A DNA stretch of 64,000 nucleotides from Bradyrhizobium sp. CCGB12 (lineage in GTDB: Bacteria > Pseudomonadota > Alphaproteobacteria > Rhizobiales > Xanthobacteraceae): positions 6,138,001 through 6,202,000 of the forward strand of contig NZ_JANADO010000001.1 of assembly GCF_024199845.1 (NCBI RefSeq), in the 5' to 3' direction. This document shows, one piece after another, positions 35,856-44,790 of the stretch. Both the position numbers and the translations under genes were made by a program. The stretch's first letter is position 1; the number at the start of each line of letters is the position of its first letter. A model generated the notes under the pieces. That model was not told the origin of the DNA, made no database searches, and worked only from the letters and a program-made list of their open reading frames with translations.

Positions 35856-36656
35856 ATGACCCAGACTGCAGGCACTGCCCTCATTACCGGCGCATCAACC
35901 GGCATCGGCGCGATCTACGCCGATCGGTTGGCCAAGCGTGGCCATGATCTCATTCTTGTTGCCCGCAACAAGCAGCGGCTCGCGTCGCTGGCGCGCCGCC
36001 TCGCCAACGAGACGGGCCGGAAAGTGGAGACGGTCGAAGCCGATCTCACGTCCCCGGCGGACTTACGGCGCGTCGAGGACATCCTCAAGACCAACGCCGG
36101 CATCTCAGTGCTGGTCAACAATGCAGGCGTCGGCGCATCGGCCCCGCTGGTGACCTCCGATGCCGACAAGATGGAAGACATGATCAACCTGAACGTTATC
36201 GCGCTGACGCGGCTGACCTATGCCGCAGTCCCTGGATTTGTCGCCCGCGGCAACGGCACGATCATCAACATTGCGTCGATTGTCGCGATCGCACCGGAGG
36301 TGCTGAATGGCGTCTACGGCGGCTCGAAAGCCTTCGTGCTCGCATTCAGTCAATCGCTCGTTCACGAGCTCGCTGGCAAGGGCATCCGCGTGCAGGCCGT
36401 GCTGCCTGGCGCCACCGCCACCGAGTTCTGGGATGTCGCCGGCACGCCGGTGCATCAGCTTCCGCCGCAAATCGTGATGTCGGCCGACGATCTGGTCGAT
36501 GCGGCGCTCGCGGGTCTCGACCTCGGCGAGACCGTGACCATCCCGTCGCTGCCGGACAAGGCCGAATGGGATCGCCATGAGACCGCTCGCCTCGCCATGA
36601 CGAACAAGCTCTCGAGCGCCATTCCGGCCCCCCGTTACAACCTCGCTCGCGCGTGA
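35856..36656 (+). CDS. Short-chain dehydrogenase/reductase
   Basis: This 266-residue SDR starts at the second ATG (35856), where GGAG has suitable spacing. It has the TGASTGIG coenzyme motif, the NNAG motif, the active-site Ser in INIASIV and YGGSK (Y-x-x-x-K) intact. RRLAN/ARNKQR near the second strand favours NADP(H). Substrate unknown. It is the first gene of a four-gene cluster (SDR, DUF417, cupin, AhpD-like) and is divergent from the LysR gene. Confidence 0.9.
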   Translation: MTQTAGTALITGASTGIGAIYADRLAKRGHDLILVARNKQRLASLARRLANETGRKVETVEADLTSPADLRRVEDILKTNAGISVLVNNAGVGASAPLVTSDADKMEDMINLNVIALTRLTYAAVPGFVARGNGTIINIASIVAIAPEVLNGVYGGSKAFVLAFSQSLVHELAGKGIRVQAVLPGATATEFWDVAGTPVHQLPPQIVMSADDLVDAALAGLDLGETVTIPSLPDKAEWDRHETARLAMTNKLSSAIPAPRYNLARA

Positions 36657-36718
36657 ATGCGTGAGACCAATCGAACCGCATATCCAACTGAAACCATGAT
36701 CACAAAAAGGAAATGACC

Positions 36719-37252
36719 ATGTCTCGCATCATTACTCAGACCCCCGAACCGTTCCTCTTACCTGGTACCGGCGTGCGGTGGCACGATCACGCCGAACGCT
36801 TGCTCACTTACGCAGAGCCGGTCAGCCGGGTCGGCCTCTACGTGTCGCTCGCGATCATCTACGCCTGGTTCGGCGGAATGAAGTTCACCGACTACGAAGC
36901 CCAGGGGCTGGTGCCGCTGGTGGAGAACAGCCCGTTGCTGAGCTGGTTCTACGCCCTGTTTTCGGTCCGCGGCTTCGCCGCCTTTCTCGGCTTCCTGGAA
37001 CTGAGCATCGGACTGCTGATCGCGCTCAGATTGGCAAGCCCGGTCTTCTCCGTCGCCGGCGGTTTTCTCTCGGCCGGACTCTTCGTCACGACCTTGAGCT
37101 TCATGTTCTCGACGCCGGGTGTCGTGGTGCCGGAGCTCGGGGTGCCCGCAATCTCGGTCGCGCCGGGCCAGTTCCTCCTCAAGGATATCGGCCTGTTCGC
37201 CGCCTCCTTCTGGGTATTCGTCGACTCGCTGAAGGCCGCCATTCGCAAGTGA
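36719..37252 (+). CDS. DUF417 (YkgB-like) membrane protein
   Basis: The 177-residue protein has about four hydrophobic helices (GLYVSLAIIYAWFGGMKFTDYEA, YALFSVRGFAAFLGFLELSIGLLIAL, AGGFLSAGLFVTTLSFMF, LKDIGLFAASFWVFV) and the family motifs GMKFT and EAQGLVPLVENSPLLSW. A YkgB relative is often found beside redox genes in Bradyrhizobium. Its function is not established. ATG codons at 36713 and 36719 are both possible; AAGGAA fits 36719 best. Confidence 0.85.
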   Translation: MSRIITQTPEPFLLPGTGVRWHDHAERLLTYAEPVSRVGLYVSLAIIYAWFGGMKFTDYEAQGLVPLVENSPLLSWFYALFSVRGFAAFLGFLELSIGLLIALRLASPVFSVAGGFLSAGLFVTTLSFMFSTPGVVVPELGVPAISVAPGQFLLKDIGLFAASFWVFVDSLKAAIRK

Positions 37253-37307
37253 GCCCGCTTTTCCGGACCAGTGTCATCACTCCTTACAAACCAAAGAGAA
37301 CACGACC

Positions 37308-37724
37308 ATGAAAATACGATCCATTCTCAGTGCGGCCTATGCTGCCACTGCCATCGCTGCGGCAACGCCCGCCGCCGCGCATGGCATCGGTGAAACGGTC
37401 AGGCCGCACTTCGCGGAGGCGATTCCCAACATCCCCGGCAAGTCGCTGGTCAGCGTGATCGTCGATTATACGCCGGGCGGGGCATCGCCTTCACATCTCC
37501 ACGCCAAGTCGGCTTTCATCTTCGCTTACGTCCTGTCGGGAGAAATCGAGTCGCAGGTGAATGACGGGCCGAAGCATGTTTACCGGGCCGGCGAGAGTTT
37601 CTATGAGCCGCCGGGCTCGCTCCATGCCGTCAGCCGCAATGCGAGCAACACCAGGCCCGCGAAACTGCTCGCAGTGTTTGTCGTCGACAGCGACGAGAAG
37701 CAACTGACCACTCCGGTCAAATAG
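37308..37724 (+). CDS. Secreted cupin-domain protein
   Basis: The 138-residue protein has a signal peptide (SAAYAATAIAAATPAAAHG) and a single cupin barrel: YTPGGASPSHLHAKSAFIFAYVLSGEIESQVNDG with metal-ligand candidates H-x-H in SHLHA, and YRAGESFYEPPGSLHAVSRNAS with the second-motif His. It probably binds a metal or small ligand in the periplasm. It lies between the DUF417 and AhpD-like genes in the LysR-controlled cluster. Confidence 0.87.
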   Translation: MKIRSILSAAYAATAIAAATPAAAHGIGETVRPHFAEAIPNIPGKSLVSVIVDYTPGGASPSHLHAKSAFIFAYVLSGEIESQVNDGPKHVYRAGESFYEPPGSLHAVSRNASNTRPAKLLAVFVVDSDEKQLTTPVK

Positions 37725-37748
37725 CAATCGTCATCAAGGAACAGGAAA

Positions 37749-38216
37749 ATGAGCAAGCGCCTCGACTACAACCAGATCGCCCCGGCAGGCATCAAAGCGC
37801 TGGGCGGCGTCTACGGCTACGTCATGCAGAGCAAGCTTCCCGCAGTGCTTGTCAACCTGGTTTATCTGCGTGTGTCGCAGATCAACAATTGCGCTTACTG
37901 CCTCGACATGCACACCCGCGACCTGCTCAAGAACGGTGTGAAGATCGAGAAGCTCGCACTGGTGCAAGCGTGGGCTGAGGCTGGAAATCTCTTCGACGCA
38001 CGCGAACGCGCTGCGCTCGCATGGTCAGAAACGGTGACGCGCGTCGCAGAGACCAACGTGCCGGATGAAGCCTATCAGGCTGCCCGCGCCGTGTTCGAGG
38101 AGCGCGAGCTCGTCGACCTCACGATCGCGATCGGCTTGATGAACGCCTACAATCGGATGGCCATCGGTTTCCGGAACACGCCGCAAGCGGCGATCGAGAA
38201 CGAGCGGGCGGCCTGA
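37749..38216 (+). CDS. Carboxymuconolactone decarboxylase/AhpD-like protein
   Basis: The 155-residue protein has the AhpD motif C-x-x-C-x-x-x-H in NCAYCLDMHTRD (about 53-64) and the following RDLLKNGVKIEKLALVQAWAEA helix, typical of the CMD family that reduces peroxides with thiols. The next hydrophobic and basic helices (LFDARERAALAWSETVTRV ... DLTIAIGLMNAYNRMAIGF) fit. It is the last gene of the cluster. Peroxidase-type activity is a family inference. Confidence 0.9.
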   Translation: MSKRLDYNQIAPAGIKALGGVYGYVMQSKLPAVLVNLVYLRVSQINNCAYCLDMHTRDLLKNGVKIEKLALVQAWAEAGNLFDARERAALAWSETVTRVAETNVPDEAYQAARAVFEERELVDLTIAIGLMNAYNRMAIGFRNTPQAAIENERAA

Positions 38217-38248
38217 CGCGGCCGCGAAATTCCCGGCGGTCATTTGAG

Positions 38249-38389
38249 CGCCCACCCTACGAAGCTGCCGCCAAGCCATTGGGAGCGCAGCTCCCTCAGC
38301 ACTGTCATTGCGAGGAGCCTTGCGACGAAGCAATCCAGACTGCCACCGCCGAAAGAGTCTGGATTGCTTCGCGGAGCCTGTTATCGGGC
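38249..38389. repeat. 140-bp dispersed repeat, copy 2 of 2
   Basis: This direct repeat of 34594-34733 lies 33 bp after the AhpD-like gene. The continuation (CGCGCTTTGCGCG ... CTCGCAATGACGG) completes a larger palindrome with CATTGCGAGG at about 38306. A shorter relative (GACTCTGGATTGC ... GCAATGACGG) occurs at about 29958-29992. Confidence 0.9.
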
Positions 38390-38432
38390 CGCGCTTTGCG
38401 CGGCCCCGGTGGCTCGCAATGACGGTCGCCAA

Positions 38433-38464
38433 CAAAAAAACGCGGCGTTTCCGCCGCGTTTTTC
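38433..38464. terminator. Bidirectional terminator between the AhpD-like gene and ftsH
   Basis: AACGCGGCG (38439-38447) and CGCCGCGTT (38452-38460) form a 9-bp stem with an A-run before and a T-run after, so it can end transcripts in both directions. It is 23 bp after the ftsH stop codon on the minus strand. Confidence 0.85.
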
Positions 38465-38486
38465 AATTCGGTCTGCTGCCCTGCGA

Positions 38487-40409
<1,923 letters not shown>

Positions 40410-40710
40410 CGATCTTCCTTCGTGGTCGCGCGGATCGCGGCCTTGATCCTTGGGTCGTTAATTGGGTCGTCTATTTGGGTCAATACGAGGAAACCCCAAG
40501 GAATCCTCATCGTTAGACGCATACAATTTAGGTGCCGCCCCGGTCGCTGCCAAGGGAACGAGATGGGACTATTTATCCCATCTTAGTGCGATTCCCGCTG
40601 AAATAATGGCGTCCGAGCCGGGGTTTTTCCTGCCTGGTTAAGGTGGCCTGACGGCGCAGCGGCGAAACGGCCGGTGTTATGATCCGACCTCATGCAGCGA
40701 TCATGCATCT
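40410..40710 (-). promoter_or_regulatory. ftsH promoter region with three spaced copies of a GACCCAA motif
   Basis: The 301-bp gap upstream of ftsH contains no gene. On the minus strand GACCCAA occurs three times at 12-13 bp spacing (complement of TTGGGTC at about 40450, 40462 and 40475), roughly 40-75 bp before the start codon. This looks like a regulator array or a promoter region. No consensus -35/-10 pair can be assigned with certainty. Confidence 0.4.
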
Positions 40711-41769
40711 TTATGCATCCTTGCGCCGCCGGGGCGGCGCCGGTGCGATCTGGATACGCCCGCCGGCGAGGCTGATCAAGGCTCCCGCAAGGGTCTGCTT
40801 CAGGACCGGCCGTCCATTTGCGGCTGCACGGGGACCTGCGGCGATGGCCCGATCGAGCGCGGACATCAGGGTTTCGACCTTGCCGAGTTCCGCCGGCCCT
40901 TCGTGCCCGAGCGCGTCGATGGCCCGCAGCAGGAGCCGTAGCCGCACCTCCTCCGGAAGGACGGCAAACGCCGCGGCCTCGAAGCTTCGAACGCCCTCCT
41001 GCGGCGCAACGTCGCGATCCCGCAAACGCAGGAAGCGTTCGGCGCCGTCGGCCAGTATCTCGACTGCCGCATTGGCGCGCGCCAGCCTCGCCGCGAGCCG
41101 CACCAGCGTGCGGGCATCGCCGCCCTCGGCCGCGAGCTGCGGCAGCAGCGCACGCAGCCGCGGCCGAGTGAAGGCCGTGTCGCGGTTGGTGGGGTCGTCG
41201 GCAAAGCCGACCTTGGACCGCTTCAAGGTCGCGATCAGCTGTGCCTTCGGGACATCGAGCAGCGGCCGCGCCAACGCGATGCCGTCGCGCTCGCTGACAC
41301 CAGCCATCGCCGACAGCCCGGCAAGTCCGCTGCCCCGGAGCATTCGCATCAACAAGGTCTCGGCCTGGTCGTCGCGGGTGTGGGCGGTCAGCACGTGGCT
41401 GGCGCCCACGGCCCGCGCGGCCTCGGCGAGCAGGCGATAGCGGGCCTCGCGGGCAGCGGCAGGTAGTCCCGTCCTAGGCTTTGCGCCACGCCAGCGCAGG
41501 GTCCGGTGCGGCAGTCCGAGTTCGGTGGCCAGCTGCTTGACCTCGCGCGCCTCGCGAGCCGCTTCCGGGCGCAGGCCGTGATCGACCGTGACGACGGTGA
41601 GCCGCGGGCCGCGCGCAAGACTGCGCCGCCAGCGCGCCGCGAGCCACATCAGCGCGACCGAGTCGGGCCCGCCGGAGACTGCGAGCACCAGTGCCGGCGC
41701 AGCTTTCAGTCCGGCGAACAGTCGCCTCGCCTCGCGCGCCGAGATCGGTGAATTATCGTCGTCTGACAT
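40711..41769 (-). CDS. tilS: tRNA(Ile)-lysidine synthetase
   Basis: The 352-residue protein has the PP-loop LAVSGGPDSVAL (S-G-G-x-D-S) and the surrounding N-type ATP pyrophosphatase pattern (VVTVDHGLRPEAAREAREV, LTAHTRDDQAETLLMRMLRGSGLAGLSAM). It converts C34 of the AUA-decoding tRNA(Ile) to lysidine. The start is uncertain: ATG at 41767-41769 (MSDDDN) or GTG/ATG at 41782-41787. The C-terminal domain is short, as in other Alphaproteobacteria. It lies between cpoB and ftsH, a conserved order in this group. Confidence 0.95.
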   Translation of the reverse strand: MSDDDNSPISAREARRLFAGLKAAPALVLAVSGGPDSVALMWLAARWRRSLARGPRLTVVTVDHGLRPEAAREAREVKQLATELGLPHRTLRWRGAKPRTGLPAAAREARYRLLAEAARAVGASHVLTAHTRDDQAETLLMRMLRGSGLAGLSAMAGVSERDGIALARPLLDVPKAQLIATLKRSKVGFADDPTNRDTAFTRPRLRALLPQLAAEGGDARTLVRLAARLARANAAVEILADGAERFLRLRDRDVAPQEGVRSFEAAAFAVLPEEVRLRLLLRAIDALGHEGPAELGKVETLMSALDRAIAAGPRAAANGRPVLKQTLAGALISLAGGRIQIAPAPPRRRKDA

Positions 41770-41850
41770 GACGCGGCCCAGCATCACCAGCGGATGATCG
41801 CGATGTTTAGCGCAGCACCGTCCGCATTGTCAGGGCCCAGACGCCAGGCG

Positions 41851-42903
41851 TCAGCACTTCACCCGCTTCTGCTCGCGGTCGACCGCCGATTTGACCCCGG
41901 CGGAGGCGCGCGGATATTTGCGGCCGACCTCGCCGAAGGCGGCGCAGGCGGCCTCCTTCTCCTTCAGCGCGGCCAGCGACTGGCCGAGCCGCAGCAGGGC
42001 GTCCGGCGCCTTGGCCGATTTTTCATATTTGGTGGTGACGGCGAGGAAAGCTTCGGCGGAGTCGCGATATTGCTGGCGCTGGAAGTAGCTCTCGCCGAGC
42101 CAGTATTGGGCGTCCCCGAGCAGCGGGTCGCTCGGGTATTTCTGCGCAAAATTCTTCATGGTCTGCTCGGCGAGCGCATAATCCTTGCGCTGCATGTAAC
42201 CGATGCCGAGGTCGAACTCGTCGCGCGGCGTTGCCGAGGGCGGCAGCGTGGTCAGGCCGGTGCCGCCGGATTGGGCGGGATAGCCTTGCTGCTGGGCAGG
42301 AGGGTAGCCGGGCTGCGCTGCCGGGACGCCTTGCTGATAGCGGGGGCTGGTGTTGGCGAGATCGAGCGGCTCGCCTGCGCTGCGGCCACCGGGCGCGCCA
42401 GCCTGGCCTGCCGGCATCGGCTGCTGGCCGCCGCCAAGCGCGCGCGGTGCGCCGGGTGCATTCGGATTCTGGCCCGGGTCGAACGCATCGCCGCGGCGGC
42501 GCGAGCCCGGAGCACCGGGGCCCGGCTGCTCCTGCACGATCGGCGCAGGAGCCCCGCCCTGCGGCTGCTCGTAATTCGGCTGCATGGCCTGCTGCTGTTG
42601 CGGCGGCTGCTGGCGATAGCCGGGGGCGATTTGCGCGGGCGGAGCGGCCGAGACCGAAGGCTGGACCGGCACCTGCCCGGGCGCGGCTTGCGCGCCGCCT
42701 TCAAGTGCCCGCAGCCGCTCCTCGAGCTGGCGGTTGCGATATTGCAGTTCCTCGTTCTGGCCGGTGAGCTGGCGCAGCTGGTTCTCCAGCCGCTCGATCC
42801 GCATCTCGGGGTCATCATCCGTCTGCGCGAAGACGGGCGAGCACAAAGAGAGCAGCGCGGCGATCGCCACGGTGCCGGTAAAGACCTTAAATCTGGATGA
42901 CAT
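41851..42903 (-). CDS. cpoB: Cell division coordinator CpoB (YbgF)
   Basis: From the ATG at 42901-42903 the 350-residue protein has a signal peptide (AIAALLSLCSPVFAQ), a coiled coil (about 35-70: MRIERLENQLRQLTGQNEELQYRNRQLEERLRALEG), a long Gln/Pro/Gly-rich linker (about 75-225) and a C-terminal TPR domain (about 230-345: EFDLGIGYMQRKDYALAEQTMKNFAQKYPSDPLLGDAQYWLGESYFQRQ). CpoB links Tol-Pal-driven constriction with PBP1B activity. The linker is unusually long. It follows pal on the same strand. Confidence 0.93.
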   Translation of the reverse strand: MSSRFKVFTGTVAIAALLSLCSPVFAQTDDDPEMRIERLENQLRQLTGQNEELQYRNRQLEERLRALEGGAQAAPGQVPVQPSVSAAPPAQIAPGYRQQPPQQQQAMQPNYEQPQGGAPAPIVQEQPGPGAPGSRRRGDAFDPGQNPNAPGAPRALGGGQQPMPAGQAGAPGGRSAGEPLDLANTSPRYQQGVPAAQPGYPPAQQQGYPAQSGGTGLTTLPPSATPRDEFDLGIGYMQRKDYALAEQTMKNFAQKYPSDPLLGDAQYWLGESYFQRQQYRDSAEAFLAVTTKYEKSAKAPDALLRLGQSLAALKEKEAACAAFGEVGRKYPRASAGVKSAVDREQKRVKC

Positions 42904-43021
42904 CTTGCCCTGACGACAAAAGCGAAATGGCCTGCGACGGAACATTTGACGCGCCACACATTGAAGTGGAGTACGCCAAAAATGTGACTGGTACCAAGGG
43001 GTTTCGGTCACAGAATGCTGA

Positions 43022-43052
43022 AACGAAACCGGCGCCCGAGAGGACGCCGGCA
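43022..43052 (-). terminator. Terminator-like hairpin between pal and cpoB
   Basis: On the minus strand CCGGCG and CGCCGG (43029-43050) form a 6-7 bp stem followed by TTTCGTTT. It is 40 bp after the pal stop and 120 bp before cpoB, so cpoB probably has its own promoter or partial readthrough. Confidence 0.5.
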
Positions 43053-43092
43053 TAATCGGTTTCTGAAGATGAACGGCGCCTGACTCGAAGCG

Positions 43093-43581
43093 TCAGGAAC
43101 TCGCGTTCAGGACGGTGACGGCGCGCCGGTTCTGCGACCAGCAGGAGATGTCGTTACAGACGGCGACCGGCCGCTCCTTGCCGTAGGAAATTGTGCGCAT
43201 GCGGTTCGGATCGATACCGCGCGAGGAGAGGAACGAACGCACCGACTGGGCGCGGCGGGCGCCGAGGGCGATGTTGTATTCGCGGGTACCGCGCTCGTCG
43301 GCATGACCTTCGATGGTGAAGCTGTAGCGCGGATAGGTCTGGAGCCATTGCGCCTGCTTCTCCAGGGTCACGATCGCCTGCGGGGTCAGATCGGTCTGGT
43401 CGCTTTCGAAGAACACGCGGTCACCCACGTTCACCACGAAATCCTGCTGGCTGCCCGGCGTCGCCGCATTGGCCATCGCATCCGTCGCAGCATTCTTGTT
43501 GGCGCAGGCGCCCATCGACAGCGCGACGGCAAGCACCGCGACCAGCTTCAATCCCTGGAGGATACGCATAGGATGTTTCAT
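43093..43581 (-). CDS. pal: Peptidoglycan-associated lipoprotein Pal
   Basis: The 162-residue lipoprotein has the lipobox LSMGAC (acyl-Cys about residue 26) and the OmpA_C domain (about 55-155): VFFESDQTDLTPQAIVTLEKQAQWL, IEGHADERGTREYNIALGARRAQSVRSFL, with the peptidoglycan-binding Asp and Arg in place. A GGAGG site stands six bases before the ATG. It anchors the outer membrane to the murein and pairs with TolB. Its normal neighbour tolB is 3.8 kb away, separated by a GGDEF-EAL gene and a FeeM-like gene. Confidence 0.97.
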   Translation of the reverse strand: MKHPMRILQGLKLVAVLAVALSMGACANKNAATDAMANAATPGSQQDFVVNVGDRVFFESDQTDLTPQAIVTLEKQAQWLQTYPRYSFTIEGHADERGTREYNIALGARRAQSVRSFLSSRGIDPNRMRTISYGKERPVAVCNDISCWSQNRRAVTVLNASS

Positions 43582-43849
43582 TCCGGAGCCTCCACGCTCG
43601 CGTTAGTCCACTGCTGTCCGGTCTACAGGGGGTTGGTTAAGCGAACGTTCCGTCAACCTTGATGGAACCTTGCCTCAGCCGGTCAAATGCCCCCAACCAG
43701 CGAAAAGCAACCGTCATGGTTAATGGGTTGTAAATGTGGCGCAAGGGTGAAGGCAAGCCGCACAAGCGGCACAAGCGCCTTTTTGCCGGAGTTCTAGGCC
43801 GAAAGGCTGATGCGGGGCGACGGGAACGGCCCGCGACGCTGCTTTGGAA

Positions 43850-44590
43850 TCAGGCGTGAAGGGCGTCGGCCACGAGCACCGGCCGCTGCGGGACGGGGCG
43901 TTGCGGCATCTGGCGCTGGCCGCCGCGCCCGAACAGCATTCGCCGCTCGAAGGCGGTCGACCGCATGATCGGATAGCGCTCGAACACCTTCTTGCGGAAG
44001 GTCGGGAAGTCCGCCGCCATCAGGCCGAACGGCTTGGTGAGACCGGGAACCAGCCGGGGCTCGGCGATGGTCTCGTGCAGGAACACCCGACGGTAGAAGG
44101 CCTGATGCTCGGCGCGCACGATCGCAAGGCCGAGATCGGCATTGAAATGCTCGCAGGCCATGTAGGCGAGGCGCGTCGTCAGATAGGGCAATTCCGGAAC
44201 GCGCTTGACCTGGTCGGGATCGGCGACGAAGCGGGTCGGATCGATCATGACCTCGCCGCGGTCGAGCCGCGGCAGCAGGATCTCGGGGAAGACATCGGCC
44301 GAGGTCGACTCGCGCCATTCCGAGGTCAGCACACTGATGCGCACGGAGCTGCAGAGTTCGCCGTTGAGATAGACGCCGAAGGTCCACGCGTTCGGCAGCT
44401 CGTCGTAGCGGTCGGTGACCCGTGCGTCCGCGGATTCCTTGACCGCACCCTCACGCAGATAGGCGCGGTAGCGGAGGTTGTAGATCTCCTCCTTCTCCTC
44501 TGCCGTCTCTGCGAGGTGATAGTCGACATCGGTGAGGAGTTCTGCCCCTCGTCCCACAGCCGAAATGACCGCTCTGGCCGAGGACTGCAT
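43850..44590 (-). CDS. FeeM/autoinducer-synthase-like GNAT acyltransferase
   Basis: The 246-residue protein resembles long-chain N-acyl amino acid synthases (FeeM) and LuxI-type synthases: YHLAETAEEKEEIYNLRYRAYLREGAV, then DRYDELPNAWTFGVYLNGELCSSVRI, with Arg/Asp positions like the LuxI R-x-x-V-F region. The later EMIDPTRFV and AMACEHF-type segments support a GNAT fold. The acyl substrate and product are unknown. It is encoded between pal and a GGDEF-EAL gene on the same strand. No LuxR gene is nearby. Confidence 0.75.
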   Translation of the reverse strand: MQSSARAVISAVGRGAELLTDVDYHLAETAEEKEEIYNLRYRAYLREGAVKESADARVTDRYDELPNAWTFGVYLNGELCSSVRISVLTSEWRESTSADVFPEILLPRLDRGEVMIDPTRFVADPDQVKRVPELPYLTTRLAYMACEHFNADLGLAIVRAEHQAFYRRVFLHETIAEPRLVPGLTKPFGLMAADFPTFRKKVFERYPIMRSTAFERRMLFGRGGQRQMPQRPVPQRPVLVADALHA

Positions 44591-44790
44591 ACAGACTCCT
44601 TACCCACACCGCTCGCTGCAAACGCGCCCAGGCCAGGAGGATTCTCCAGAACAACTTCAACGCGCGTCATGATTTATTAACAGCTTCTTAACATCCATGC
44701 AAAGCATTCGAAGGGTTAGGGTTAACCCCCCGTAGCACTACGGTGCATAGCAACGGACTGAAACGACGACACGAAATCTTGAGAAGGATC

